64,000 nucleotides of DNA from an uncultured Clostridia bacterium (GCA_949106495.1 CARYZD010000003.1:104911-168910), one strand, 5' to 3'; positions 26,511 to 36,163 are shown, counted from the first letter of the stretch. Program-made: numbers and translations. The notes: generated by a model not told the origin, from the letters alone.

Positions 26511-28985
26511 TTACTCTTCGTCAGTTTCTTCTTCATTTGGAACTTTAGCAATGTTTATTACCTTACCACCATCTGAAGTTCTCATTAATGTAACACCTTG
26601 TGTATTTCTTCCTAAAATACTAATATCATCTACATTAAGTCTAATAATAACTCCTGTATCTGTAATTAACATAACTTCATCATGATCATTAACAAGTTTT
26701 ACACCAACTATATTTCCAGTTTTAGATGTTATTTTATATGTTAATACACCCTTTCCTGCTCTTCCTTGACATCTATATTCTTCAAGTTCAGTTCTCTTTC
26801 CAAAACCATTTTCTGTAATTGCTAGAACATATCCATTATCTTCTTTTATTGGTTCCATTCCAACAACTTTATCTTCTTTTCCTAGTGTAATTCCTTTTAC
26901 ACCCATAGATGTTCTTCCTACAGCTCTTACTTCTTCCTCTTTGAATCTAATAGATAAACCTTGTCTTGTTACCATGATTATATCATTATTTCCATCAGTA
27001 AGTCTTACATCTATTAATTCATCATCTTCTTTTAAAGTAATTGCTTGAATACCTGTTTTTCTAATATTAGAATACTCAGATAATTTTGTTTTCTTAATTA
27101 GTCCATTACTTGTAGCCATTAATACATATAATGAATCATCATTAAAGTCTGTAACAGGCATAACAGCAGTAACTTTTTCCCCTTGTGAAAGTTGAAGTAG
27201 GTTAACTATTGCTGTACCTTTTGCAGTTCTACTAGCTTCAGGTAATTCATATGTTTTAAGTCTAAATACTTTACCAGTATTAGTAAAGAACATTAAACTA
27301 TTATGTGTAGAAGTTACAAATAAATGCTCAACAAAATCTTCTTCACGAGTGTTCATTGCAGTTAAGCCTTTTCCACCACGTTTTTGACTTCTATATACAT
27401 CTGCAGATATTCTTTTAATATATCCAAAATGTGTTAATGTTACAACATTATTTTCTTCTTTAATTAGAGATTCAAAATCTATGTCTCCTGCTCCATGAGT
27501 AATTTCAGTTTTTCTTTCATCTCCAAATTTAGCCTTTAATTCAGTTAACTCTTCTTTAATTATATCTTTTACTAATTGCTCAGAAGCAAGAATTTCTCTT
27601 AAATGTTTAGCTAGTGCTAATAATTCGTTATATTCTTCTTCAATTTTATCCCTTTGTAGTCCTTGTAATCTTCTAAGTTGCATATCTAATATTGCTTGAG
27701 CTTGAATTTCACTAAGACCAAATTTTTCCATTAAGTTTTGTAGTGCATTATCATAAGAATTTCTAATAACATGAATTACAGCATCAATATTATCTATAGC
27801 AATTCTTAATCCTTCTAAAATATGAATTCTAGCTTCTGCTTTTGCTAAATCATATTTTGTTCTTCTAATTACAACATCTTCTCTATGCTTAATGTATTCT
27901 GCAAGGATTTCTCTTAAAGTTAAAACTCTTGGAACTCCATTAACAATAGCAAGCATTAACATACTTTGTGTATTTTGTAATTGTGTATGTTTATATAATT
28001 GATTTAAAACAACATTAGGATTTGCATCTCTTTTTAATTCAATTACAATACGTACTGCACAATTTGCTCCAGATTCTCTATCTGTTTCATCTCTTAAGTC
28101 AGATATTCCTTCAATAGTTTTAGCTTGTACTAGTTTTGCAATGTTTTCTACTAGTGCTGCCTTATTTACTTGATATGGAATTTCTGTAACTATAATTCTA
28201 AATCTTCCACGATTATCTTCTTCTATTTCAGCTTTTGCTCTTAAACAAACTTTACCACGTCCAGTTGTATATGCATCTTTTATTCCATCTTTTCCAACAA
28301 TTGTTCCAGCAGTTGGAAAATCTGGTCCCTTTATATATTGCATTAATTCTTCATTAGTTATTTCTGGATTATCTATTTGTGCAATAGTTCCATCAACAAC
28401 CTCAGATAAATTGTGTGGTGGTATATTAGATGCCATACCAACAGCTATACCATAAGCACCATTGATTAATAAATATGGTAATTTTGCTGGTAAAACAGTA
28501 GGTTCTTTTAATCTATCATCATAGTTTGGCATGAAATCTACTGTCTCTTTATCTAAATCTCCTAACATTTCTAAGGCTATTTTTTCAAGTTTAGCCTCTG
28601 TGTATCTCATAGCAGCTGGTGGGTCATTATCCATAGATCCAAAGTTACCATGACCATCTACTAGAGGATATCTTAGTGAAAAGTTTTGAGATAAACGCAC
28701 TAACGCATCATATATAGCTGCATCACCATGTGGATGATATCTACCCATGGCACTACCTACAATGTTAGCACATTTTCTATATGCTTTTTCAGGCCAAAGA
28801 GTATCTTCATACATTGTGTATAGTATTCTTCTGTGAACTGGTTTTAAACCATCTCTTACATCTGGAAGAGCACGAGAAACTATTACACTCATGGCATAAT
28901 CTATGTATGACCTTTTCATTTCTTCTTCTATTTTTACGGGTACAATTTTTTGCGCCGATAAAAAGTTTTCATCATTAATGTCCAT
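26511..28985 (-). CDS. gyrA: DNA gyrase subunit A
   Basis: About 824 residues. Breakage-reunion domain with SRALPDVRDGLKPVHRR, the quinolone region HPHGDAAIYDALVR, and catalytic Tyr in AAMRYTEAKL. C-terminal beta-pinwheel repeats contain a GyrA box-like QKRGGKGL. With GyrB it introduces negative supercoils. Two starts are possible; GGAGG is one base before the first ATG (28994) and ten before the second (28985), so I take the second. gyrB is not adjacent. A parC identity is less likely because of the GyrA box. Confidence 0.95.
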   Translation of the reverse strand: MDINDENFLSAQKIVPVKIEEEMKRSYIDYAMSVIVSRALPDVRDGLKPVHRRILYTMYEDTLWPEKAYRKCANIVGSAMGRYHPHGDAAIYDALVRLSQNFSLRYPLVDGHGNFGSMDNDPPAAMRYTEAKLEKIALEMLGDLDKETVDFMPNYDDRLKEPTVLPAKLPYLLINGAYGIAVGMASNIPPHNLSEVVDGTIAQIDNPEITNEELMQYIKGPDFPTAGTIVGKDGIKDAYTTGRGKVCLRAKAEIEEDNRGRFRIIVTEIPYQVNKAALVENIAKLVQAKTIEGISDLRDETDRESGANCAVRIVIELKRDANPNVVLNQLYKHTQLQNTQSMLMLAIVNGVPRVLTLREILAEYIKHREDVVIRRTKYDLAKAEARIHILEGLRIAIDNIDAVIHVIRNSYDNALQNLMEKFGLSEIQAQAILDMQLRRLQGLQRDKIEEEYNELLALAKHLREILASEQLVKDIIKEELTELKAKFGDERKTEITHGAGDIDFESLIKEENNVVTLTHFGYIKRISADVYRSQKRGGKGLTAMNTREEDFVEHLFVTSTHNSLMFFTNTGKVFRLKTYELPEASRTAKGTAIVNLLQLSQGEKVTAVMPVTDFNDDSLYVLMATSNGLIKKTKLSEYSNIRKTGIQAITLKEDDELIDVRLTDGNNDIIMVTRQGLSIRFKEEEVRAVGRTSMGVKGITLGKEDKVVGMEPIKEDNGYVLAITENGFGKRTELEEYRCQGRAGKGVLTYKITSKTGNIVGVKLVNDHDEVMLITDTGVIIRLNVDDISILGRNTQGVTLMRTSDGGKVINIAKVPNEEETDEE

Positions 28986-29125
28986 TATATTCATACCTCC
29001 ATTTGTGTTTTTACTCCCATATTATACTAAAAAAAAAATAAAAAAGCAAGTTAATATTCTTGAATTTTATATAAAGTATGATATAATAAAAATCAGTAAA
29101 CAATTAGTTTTTAAAGGGGTACTAT

Positions 29126-30055
29126 ATGAAATACAAAAACTATTATGCAATATTGGAAGTAAACAGAAAAAGTTCTGATCAAGATATAAAATTAAACTTT
29201 AGAAGACTTGCAAAAGAGTATCATCCAGATAAAAATAAAGAAGCTGGAGCAGAAGAGAAATTTAAAGATATAAATGAAGCTTATGCTGTTTTAATGGATG
29301 CTGAAAAAAGAAGAAAATATGACAGACAAGTTGCAAAATATGGATATGGTTTTGCAAACATTGAATCAGGTCTTCAAGATGTAAAATATGAAATTAAATC
29401 TGGTGCAAATGTCTTTAATGATATCTTAAATCAAATATTGGGGCTAAAGAAAGACGGATATTCTAAAGGTTCAGATGTTGATATTGATTCATTAGACAAA
29501 AAACAAAAACCTATTAAAGGAACTGATATTGTAACTCATTTAGACGTTACTTTAGAAGAAGGTTTTTTTGGCGCAGAGAAAAAAATTGCAATTAAAGCAT
29601 ATAAAACAGGAATGAAAACATTTTCTGTAAAAGTACCTGTTGGAATAAAAAATGGAGATAAAATCAGACTTGCAGCCCTTGGTAACCCTGGTAAAAATGG
29701 TGGTAAAAATGGTGATTTAATTATCCATGTAAAACTTCTTGAAGATAATGAATTTAAGGTTTCAGGATTAGATTTTATTAAAGATATAAATATAACACCT
29801 GCAGTTGCTGCTCTTGGTGGGAAATATAAATTACAAGTAATGGATGAAAAACTATTTGTATCACTTCCTAAACATTTAAGAGATGGAGAAATTGTTACTG
29901 TTCCAAATAAAGGATATATTTCTGAAGATGGTTCAAGAGGAGATTTAAATCTAAAAGTCCACATTGATTTACCAGAAGATATTTCAGAAAGAGAAGAAAA
30001 ACTTTATGAACAACTACTAAAAATTGAAAGAAAACGTGAAGAATTTAATTATTAA
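29126..30055 (+). CDS. CbpA-type J-domain co-chaperone
   Basis: 309 residues. J domain 1-67 with HPDKN, a short linker, no zinc-finger domain, then two C-terminal substrate-binding domains (TDIVTHLDVTLEEGFFGAEK and VSLPKHLRDGEIV). This is the CbpA/type II DnaJ layout. Works with DnaK in folding. GGGG precedes the ATG. Divergent from gyrA; ends at a very strong terminator. Confidence 0.92.
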   Translation: MKYKNYYAILEVNRKSSDQDIKLNFRRLAKEYHPDKNKEAGAEEKFKDINEAYAVLMDAEKRRKYDRQVAKYGYGFANIESGLQDVKYEIKSGANVFNDILNQILGLKKDGYSKGSDVDIDSLDKKQKPIKGTDIVTHLDVTLEEGFFGAEKKIAIKAYKTGMKTFSVKVPVGIKNGDKIRLAALGNPGKNGGKNGDLIIHVKLLEDNEFKVSGLDFIKDINITPAVAALGGKYKLQVMDEKLFVSLPKHLRDGEIVTVPNKGYISEDGSRGDLNLKVHIDLPEDISEREEKLYEQLLKIERKREEFNY

Positions 30056-30064
30056 TACAATAAA

Positions 30065-30106
30065 ATAATACATATTGAAATAAATATCAATATGTATTAT
30101 TTTTTA
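30065..30106 (+). terminator. Strong terminator of the CbpA-type gene
   Basis: A perfect 15-bp stem, 30065-30079 with 30087-30101, followed by T. Confidence 0.85.
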
Positions 30107-30871
30107 CTTAAATATATTGTATTCCTTATCTATTAAGACTAACTCTGTTTTACACTTTTTAGGAAAACTATTAATATAGTCTCTATATTTAGAAAAAAAT
30201 CTAATATGACTTGCATATATTTTACCAACATGAAGTTTGGATGTTTCATTTAAAATATCTTTAGTAATTCCATGATAATTTCTAAAAGAATTAAATCTTT
30301 TAGATGGATATCCTGCATCAATTAAAACTGAATTTGCATCATACACAAAATCTTTTAATTTATCTGAATATCTTGCCAAGTCTGATGTATAAACAAACTT
30401 TTCTTCTCCAATTTCAATTTTAGTTGCGTAAGATTCTCCTTTATGTATTGTTTTGCAAAATGTAAATTTAGCATTATCTATATATAGTTCTGTCTTTTCG
30501 TTTAATATAGAAATGTTGAATGCATATTTTAATCTTGATACAATACTATAAACCATACTTCTTTTAGGGAGTATAACACTTACTTTAATTTTTTTCTTAT
30601 GTTTAATATTATAATTAAGCAGATATAAAGCAAGTGATATTAATGAAAAATTATGATCTATATGATTATGTGATACAATAATAACTATATTATCTAAAGA
30701 GATTTTGTTTGCTTTTACCATTTTAATAAACTTAGAAAATACTCCTGCGCCAAAATCTAAAAAAATTGTCTTACTAAATCCTTCAAGCATGTAGCAAGTA
30801 CTTTTCTTTTTACCAAAGGTTCGAATATTAGGTGAATAGTTTCCTAAAACATAGAATTTAAAATTATTCAT
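30104..30871 (-). CDS. MBL-fold metallo-hydrolase
   Basis: 255 residues. SHNHIDHN (about 67-74) is the HxHxDH dinuclear zinc motif, with a later Asp in YTSDLAR and His in YASHIRFF. The layout is nearest to RNase Z/PhnP-like hydrolases that act on phosphodiesters, but it lacks clear tRNase Z exosite features. Monocistronic, GGAAG-type ribosome site. Substrate unknown. Confidence 0.85.
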   Translation of the reverse strand: MNNFKFYVLGNYSPNIRTFGKKKSTCYMLEGFSKTIFLDFGAGVFSKFIKMVKANKISLDNIVIIVSHNHIDHNFSLISLALYLLNYNIKHKKKIKVSVILPKRSMVYSIVSRLKYAFNISILNEKTELYIDNAKFTFCKTIHKGESYATKIEIGEEKFVYTSDLARYSDKLKDFVYDANSVLIDAGYPSKRFNSFRNYHGITKDILNETSKLHVGKIYASHIRFFSKYRDYINSFPKKCKTELVLIDKEYNIFK

Positions 30872-30957
30872 TTAATCACTTCCTTTAAATTATTATCTGA
30901 ATTCTATTATATATATATGCGTTAATAATTATACCACTTTTGTCAAAGAAAGTAATA

Positions 30958-31002
30958 TGAAGAAGCTAGTAAAATATTTCTATTTTACTAGCTTCTTTTT
31001 TA
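30958..31002. terminator. Long hairpin at the end of the DnaI-like gene
   Basis: A 17-bp stem, about 30960-30976 with 30981-30997, overlaps the last codons. Confidence 0.65.
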
Positions 31003-31984
31003 ATAATCTAATATCTTCACCTACAAATCTGCAAATAATAAAGTCACCTACAAACCTTGAAAAAATTCTCTCTTCATATTCTCTTTTTATTTCTTGTGGA
31101 GTTAGATTTGTCGATATAACTATCTTCTTATTCTTTAATAATCTTGTATTTAATATATTAAATAATTCACTAAATTTTGCACTATTCATTGCTTCTGTAC
31201 CCAAGTCATCTATTATTAATAAATCTACATCAAATATTTTATCATATTCTTCTCTTTCATTTTCAGTTTTATTAAACTTAAATTTATAATCTACCATTTT
31301 ATCTAGCAAAATCGGTGCAGTTTGATATATAACAGATTTACCTTGTTTTATAGCTTCAGCTGCAACACAGTTTGCAAGAAATGTTTTTCCAAGTCCTGTT
31401 CTTCCTGTAAATAACAAGTTTTTCTGAGCTGGGTCACCAAGATTATGTGAGAAATTATATGATAGTTTTCTAATAGCATCTATATTTTCAAGTGGAGATT
31501 TTTCAATCCCATACTTTTCCTTATCATAATTAGAAGAATAATATCCAAAATCAAAAGTTTCAAAATTTTCTTCAGTTATTTTAAATATATTTGATTGTTT
31601 AAATGATTCATTGATTAATGCTTGATTAAAGCAACTACATATTTTATTGTTTACAAATCCAGTATCATTACATTTAGAGCATTCATATTTAGGTTCAAAA
31701 TCTTTTTTAGACAAACCAATTCTTGTAAGCTGACTTTCATATTCTTTATTTAGTCTATCAAGTTGTAATGTAAGTTTATCTTGTTCAATTTGTCTACTTA
31801 AATCATCTGAAAATATTCTAGATTTTATAGACTTTAATGAAATCTTATTAATCTTATCTTCAATTTCTGCTAGTTTAGGATTTTCGTCATATACATTTTT
31901 CTTAAAGTGTCTTGCATCACTTTGAGCATGCTGTCTTTTTACACTATAATCTCTCTCTACTTTTCTATATACACTACTTTGCAT
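30980..31984 (-). CDS. DnaI/DnaC-like helicase-loader ATPase
   Basis: 334 residues. A zinc-binding N-terminal half (CSKCNDTGFVNNKICSC, about residues 99-115), then an AAA+ domain with GRTGLGKT Walker A, DLLIIDDLG Walker B and STNLTPQEI sensor 1. This is the arrangement of Bacillus DnaI, which loads the replicative helicase. 17 bp behind a DnaD-like gene; the dnaD/dnaB-dnaI pairing is typical for primosome assembly at oriC or restart. Confidence 0.88.
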   Translation of the reverse strand: MQSSVYRKVERDYSVKRQHAQSDARHFKKNVYDENPKLAEIEDKINKISLKSIKSRIFSDDLSRQIEQDKLTLQLDRLNKEYESQLTRIGLSKKDFEPKYECSKCNDTGFVNNKICSCFNQALINESFKQSNIFKITEENFETFDFGYYSSNYDKEKYGIEKSPLENIDAIRKLSYNFSHNLGDPAQKNLLFTGRTGLGKTFLANCVAAEAIKQGKSVIYQTAPILLDKMVDYKFKFNKTENEREEYDKIFDVDLLIIDDLGTEAMNSAKFSELFNILNTRLLKNKKIVISTNLTPQEIKREYEERIFSRFVGDFIICRFVGEDIRLLKKKLVK

Positions 31985-32001
31985 ATGACTCTACCTCCTT
32001 T

Positions 32002-32973
32002 TTATATATCATCATAAAAATCATCAGAACTATCATATTCTCTTTGCGAATAACTTTGATAACTCTTTTTTCTAGTATCGTTAGAAATTCTTTTAACTTC
32101 TGGTTTCTTTTCTAAAGATTCTTTAGGATTTTCACTTTCAAGAATTTCATCTACTGTTCTAAATCCTTTTTTATACCAGCTAGTTATAATTGCATCTATA
32201 TATTTTATTGATGGATTAGTTGTTGATGTACTTCTTTTTAATCCTTCTTCAATTATATCAAAATCATAACCATAGTCTTCTATCCATTTTTTTACATACA
32301 CTTCTTCGTATTTAGATAAACTTCTTCCAAGTCCAAGAGATTTTGAAATTTTTTGTTTTATTTTACTTAATTTATCATAGTTATCTAAAAAGCTTTCAAG
32401 TTCTTCAAAGGTTCTTACTCCACCATTATGCCATGTTTCTGCAACAGCAAAAACATATTTTCTATTCAAAGCTTTTCTTTCTTTACAATATTGGAAAAGC
32501 GCAATCATTACTTCTTCTGAAAAAGAATACATATTAAATAAATTTCCAATGTCTGTACTCCAATTGAAGGTCATAAGTCCATTAAAGAAACTTTCACAAA
32601 TAGCATCAACAGCTGCTTTTCTCTTTTCATCAATTACATCTTCATATTTTTTCTGTCTATTATCAAATTTAGGAGTATATGATTTATTTATTTCCATTTC
32701 TTTTAAGTCATTAACAACTATTCCTCTTGTAGTTTTTTGGAATACCTCTTCAGCTTGCAGTACTTCTATACTTGTTTTAAATTCCTCAGGTGTTAAATCT
32801 AAATCTTTAATTATCATATCTGAATCTACATCTACACCTTTTTTTAATAAATATAATATGTATAAGTATACTTTTAATTCAATTTCTCCTAATGACTTCA
32901 TGTTATTCAAAATAAATAAATCTGGCACTAATGTATCTCCTAGTTCCAGTTTGCTTTTTTGTATAAATTTCAT
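32002..32973 (-). CDS. DnaD/DnaB-like replication initiation protein
   Basis: 323 residues. A DnaD-type winged-helix N-terminal region (LFILNNMKSLGEIELKVYLY), a DnaB2-like C-terminal domain (about 140-270) with the YxxxIxxxW-like motif YIDAIITSWYKKG (250s), and an acidic, disordered tail. Pairs with the downstream DnaI-like gene for helicase loading. Start supported by TAGGAG. The three VirB-like genes lie upstream on the same strand, 61 bp away. Confidence 0.85.
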   Translation of the reverse strand: MKFIQKSKLELGDTLVPDLFILNNMKSLGEIELKVYLYILYLLKKGVDVDSDMIIKDLDLTPEEFKTSIEVLQAEEVFQKTTRGIVVNDLKEMEINKSYTPKFDNRQKKYEDVIDEKRKAAVDAICESFFNGLMTFNWSTDIGNLFNMYSFSEEVMIALFQYCKERKALNRKYVFAVAETWHNGGVRTFEELESFLDNYDKLSKIKQKISKSLGLGRSLSKYEEVYVKKWIEDYGYDFDIIEEGLKRSTSTTNPSIKYIDAIITSWYKKGFRTVDEILESENPKESLEKKPEVKRISNDTRKKSYQSYSQREYDSSDDFYDDI

Positions 32974-33034
32974 AAATAAATCTCCTAATCAACTGGATTT
33001 CATTATATCACTTTTAATTTGTTTTTTCAATATG

Positions 33035-33373
33035 CTATTTTTCTACACTTTTTACATATATACACTTATTATTGGTAAAATATATATTATTTGTATATAT
33101 TTTTCTTTTTACATAAAATAATAATATAAATATTAGTTTATCTATAATACTTTCTTCTTTTAAATTAAACAGTATAAATATTATTAATGGTAATAACAAA
33201 TTTGCTACTATATATATTTTAGTAATATATGATATATTAAAAAGACATATAATTTTAAAAACTATAAATACATATATTACACAAAATAATAATGTTTTAT
33301 AATCTATTAGACCTAACCATTTATTTTTTCTACTATAGAAATTATATACTTTCTGCTTATTTATTCTTTCCAA
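33035..33373 (-). CDS. Small two-helix membrane protein, VirB3/PrgI-like (tentative)
   Basis: 112 residues. Two adjacent hydrophobic hairpin helices (about 26-45 and 53-72), then a basic C-terminal part with a further hydrophobic stretch. The size and hairpin topology resemble VirB3/PrgI/TcpE-type subunits. Extreme Ile/Phe/Tyr content. Overlaps the upstream 269-residue gene by 17 bp, so it is translationally linked. In type IV systems VirB4 normally follows; here DnaD follows instead. Confidence 0.4.
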   Translation of the reverse strand: MERINKQKVYNFYSRKNKWLGLIDYKTLLFCVIYVFIVFKIICLFNISYITKIYIVANLLLPLIIFILFNLKEESIIDKLIFILLFYVKRKIYTNNIYFTNNKCIYVKSVEK

Positions 33374-34166
33374 ATATTTTTACCTCCCCTATATATTTAT
33401 TAATTTTATACATTATTAAAATACTTCCTATTAATATAGCAAAATATATATCATTTTCATTTTTACTTATAATTGGTATGAATATAAGTACTTTATTAAT
33501 AGTTTGAATACTTAAATTTAAAGTAAATATTTTAATCCAATAATCAAAAATCACTCTTGTTTTATCATTTATTAAACATATAAATACAAATGGAGAAAAA
33601 ATTACACAAAGAAGTATAATAACATATCTTATAGATAAAAAAATAATTAAAAAAATTATATAAGAACAAACAATTAAATCTTTTATACCATTTAAACTTA
33701 CTTTATCTGCTTTTTTAAAGAAATCATCTAAACTAGAAATATTATCTTCCAAAAAAATATATTCCATTTTCTCGTTTGATATTTCCTCTAAAAATTCCTG
33801 AACAAAATATGAAATAAAATAATTAAATTTTATTATTTCTTTACAAATATTAAAACTATTAATACTTAGAATACTTATTATAATTAACTTTATTATAAAT
33901 AAATATATATTTTGTATATTTGTACTACTATATAGAGATAGTATACACTTAAAAGCATAGTAGAAAACTATCGCAAAAATAAATACATTTACTAAAATCA
34001 TTAGTATTTTAAAATTACCTTCTAAATACAATAATTTTAGTGGTTGTTTGTTAAATATATTTATATTAATATCTGATATATTACTAATAATTGTATATCC
34101 ATCACTTTTAATAGATAAGTAAAACTTACTTATAATGTTATTTAAATTATTTATAGTGTTTTCCAT
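33357..34166 (-). CDS. Polytopic membrane protein, VirB6/TrbL-like (tentative)
   Basis: 269 residues with about six membrane helices, N-terminus outside or periplasmic-like, mostly Ile/Phe/Asn. The layout (long N-terminal segment, helix cluster at 45-75, 85-105 and 160-260) is like small Gram-positive VirB6/TrbL channel subunits. No catalytic motif. Start shares its base with the stop of the upstream pilin-like gene (34166). Function is inferred from the neighbours. Confidence 0.4.
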   Translation of the reverse strand: MENTINNLNNIISKFYLSIKSDGYTIISNISDININIFNKQPLKLLYLEGNFKILMILVNVFIFAIVFYYAFKCILSLYSSTNIQNIYLFIIKLIIISILSINSFNICKEIIKFNYFISYFVQEFLEEISNEKMEYIFLEDNISSLDDFFKKADKVSLNGIKDLIVCSYIIFLIIFLSIRYVIILLCVIFSPFVFICLINDKTRVIFDYWIKIFTLNLSIQTINKVLIFIPIISKNENDIYFAILIGSILIMYKINKYIGEVKIFGKNK

Positions 34167-34489
34167 TACTTAACTACAGCTTCAATAAATTTAATTATAA
34201 CATCTATTAATTGAATAGATGCATAACCAATTATTGTATTTGTAATAATTCTTTTTCCCATAATCATTTTTCTTTCATCACCAAAACTTAGTTTTCTAAC
34301 AAGAATTCCACTAATTATACATACTCCTGCAATCGGTGTAGATATTTTAATTAAATAAGATTTAATCTTTGTAAAAGCAGAATTTATTTTAGTTACTAGA
34401 CTTGGTGTAGCTGTTGCAGCATATACCTGTGATATAAAGATTAAACACAAAGTTATGCACATTATACACAAGCAAAATTTTAATTTCAT
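34166..34489 (-). CDS. VirB2/TrbC pilin-like protein (tentative)
   Basis: 107 residues. A signal peptide (about 1-24, ending SQVYA-AT), then two membrane helices (about 48-66 and 86-103) joined by a basic loop (VRKLSFGDERKMIMGKRI). This is the standard layout of VirB2/TrbC pilins. First gene of a tightly overlapping trio with VirB6-like and VirB3-like genes, which makes a type IV secretion relic or minimal system the best reading. Confidence 0.5.
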   Translation of the reverse strand: MKLKFCLCIMCITLCLIFISQVYAATATPSLVTKINSAFTKIKSYLIKISTPIAGVCIISGILVRKLSFGDERKMIMGKRIITNTIIGYASIQLIDVIIKFIEAVVK

Positions 34490-34515
34490 ATAATCACTCC
34501 TTTAAAATAATAATT

Positions 34516-34699
34516 GTGATTCAAATATTTAATCATGTATAAACAAAGCTGCAAATGTATTCTTCAAAATTGATAATTTCCTTCCTCACTTAAAACATCA
34601 AAATCATAAAACAAATACATTTAGAAATAAAACATTAGAATAAAAAAATTTAGAATAAAAAATTAAGAATAAAACTGTAACAAAAAATATTTGAATCAC
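34516..34699. repeat. 15-bp perfect inverted repeat pair in a 430-bp intergenic region
   Basis: The gap 34490-34920 has no gene. GTGATTCAAATATTT (34516-34530) recurs inverted at 34685-34699. Between them lie degenerate TTAGAATAAAA-like direct repeats (34618-34672). A further TTGAATCACG copy is at 35652-35661 inside the islet. It could be the ends of a miniature element or a regulatory region of the VirB-like operon. Confidence 0.6.
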
Positions 34700-34847
34700 G
34701 TATAATATACTAACATTTAAACGTAAAGCAAAGCAATACTTTTATATTAATGTTATAAAACTAGAGCTTTTACAAATAATAATTTGTAGAAAAATATAAG
34801 TATTTGAAAAAAATTAATACTTTTTTTATATTTTTCAAAAAAATCTA

Positions 34848-34876
34848 TTGACAAGGGGGCAGATTTGTAGTATTAT
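34848..34876 (+). promoter_or_regulatory. Consensus promoter of the tRNA cluster
   Basis: TTGACA (34848-34853), 17-base spacer, TATTAT (34871-34876), 45 bp before tRNA-Lys. Nearly perfect consensus. Confidence 0.85.
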
Positions 34877-34920
34877 ATATGCGCAGTCAGTTGTGAGAAC
34901 TGATTGTAATATACTTTGAT

Positions 34921-34996
34921 GGGCCATTAGCTCAGTTGGCAGAGCACTTGACTTTTAATCAAGTTGTCCGCAGTTCGAATCTGCGATGGCTCACCA
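34921..34996 (+). tRNA. tRNA-Lys (TTT)
   Basis: Acceptor GGGCCAT pairs with ATGGCTC. Anticodon loop CTTTTAA gives TTT; T-loop TTCGAAT; CCA encoded. First of three tRNAs on one promoter. Confidence 0.97.
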
Positions 34997-35003
34997 CAAA
35001 TGG

Positions 35004-35078
35004 GGCCCGTTGGTCAATCGGTTAAGACATCGCCCTTTCACGGCGGAGTGAGGAGTTCGACTCTCCTACGGGTCACCA
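35004..35078 (+). tRNA. tRNA-Glu (TTC)
   Basis: Acceptor GGCCCGT pairs with ACGGGTC. Anticodon loop CTTTCAC gives TTC; CCA encoded. Confidence 0.97.
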
Positions 35079-35093
35079 TTAAAAAGTATATTT

Positions 35094-35169
35094 GCTGGAA
35101 TAGCTCAGTTGGTAGAGCAACGGTCTTGTAAACCGTAGGTCCTCAGTTCGAATCTGAGTTTCAGCTCCA
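35094..35169 (+). tRNA. tRNA-Thr (TGT)
   Basis: Acceptor GCTGGAA pairs with TTTCAGC. Anticodon loop CTTGTAA gives TGT; ends TCCA. Its last five bases belong to the 19-bp repeat that bounds the downstream islet. Confidence 0.97.
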
Positions 35170-35183
35170 TTTAAACAATGGTT
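35165..35183 (+). repeat. attL-like direct repeat at the tRNA-Thr end
   Basis: CTCCATTTAAACAATGGTT, identical to 37732-37750. Contains the inverted pair CCATT/AATGG, as expected for an integrase core site. Overlaps the tRNA 3' end, a classic integration target. Confidence 0.8.
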
Positions 35184-35184
35184 G

Positions 35185-35228
35185 AATATCAAGTTTTTCT
35201 ATGAATTGAGAAGCTTGATATTTTTTTA
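35185..35228 (+). terminator. Terminator of the tRNA cluster
   Basis: AATATCAAG (35185-35193) pairs with CTTGATATT (35213-35221), followed by T7. Confidence 0.75.
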
Positions 35229-35355
35229 TATCTAAATAAAAAATCTAATCTCCTAACAGATTTCTAAAAAAATTCTAACAAAAATTTTTTAGACACATAC
35301 TAATGTGTTTAATTCACTAATATTATTTAGTATTTTTTCATTATCATTTAAGCAC

Positions 35356-35672
35356 TTATACAAAATTTATATCTCTAAATGTATCATCTAATCTTAATCC
35401 TGATTCAACTTTACTTTTCGAATCTAAATATGCATATCTTAAAGTTGATTGATAACAAGAATGTCCTAACCATTCTTGAATAAATTTTAAATGAATATTC
35501 TTGTTTAGTAATAAACTAGCACATGTATGTCTTAAATCTTGAAATCTGATATGTCTTAGTTTTGCTTTCTTTATTACCTTCCTAAAATGGTCCACTTATA
35601 TAGTCTGGTGTCATTATTCTACCATCATTCCATACAAAAGCAAAAGTAAAATTGAATCACGAATTATCGAAA
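35356..35672 (-). pseudogene. Tyrosine recombinase (integrase) C-terminal relic
   Basis: The frame 35356-35595 holds the C-terminal catalytic part: FQDLRHTCASLLL (Arg and His), LGHSCYQSTLRYAYL (His and nucleophile Tyr). A GTG at 35593-35595 could open it. Homologous sequence continues in another frame upstream (VWNDGRIMTPDYIS, to about 35672) and then meets a stop, so one frameshift and an N-terminal loss have occurred. Its location next to a tRNA-anchored direct repeat makes it the likely former integrase of the islet. Confidence 0.8.
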
Positions 35673-36163
35673 GCAGTTAAACATAGATAAAAATATGTGT
35701 TTTTTTAAAAAATTTGATAAAAATGTGACATAATTACTATTTTTTAAGTCTATATAATAGAGAATCTTTAAATATAATATAATTTTAAATTAATAGTGTG
35801 AGAGAATAAGAATGAAATTTAATTATAAATTATAAAATATTATAAATAAATGTGATTAGATATGGATTATTTTATCTAGAAATAAACATACATAATTAAT
35901 GTTAAAAAGCAAGAAAACTCTGATTTTTTTATCAGAGCTGTTTTTGTGTCTTATAATCCAGTTAAAGTCTTAAATATCAGCAAATATTGATAAAAAAGTT
36001 GACATATAATAAAATTAATTATATAATATTAATACATTAAAAGAAGATACTAGATATTTAATAATAATCTAGAAAGGAGGGAGTAGTTTTCTACACCAAA
36101 GTTTTTATTATGAATCATCATAGGACTTACAAAAAATTTAATAATTTTAAGGAGGAATTTTCT
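35673..36163. other. Intergenic part of the islet
   Basis: About 490 bp without a convincing gene. It holds a hairpin CTCTGAT/ATCAGAG near 35915-35940 with A/T runs on both sides, and a strong GGAGGG site near 36076-36082 that is not followed by a usable start at normal distance. An in-frame ATG at 36110 precedes the metalloprotease but lacks a site. Confidence 0.4.

Noticed and set aside
35356..35672. Integrase relic as a fifth frameshift site of the CGG type
   Set aside because: The switch region has GGA CCA TTT TAG and no CGG. The N-terminus is also lost, so ordinary decay explains it.
36110..36163. Longer N-terminus of the metalloprotease
   Set aside because: No ribosome site before 36110. 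A strong GGAGG precedes ATG 36164, which begins a normal signal peptide.
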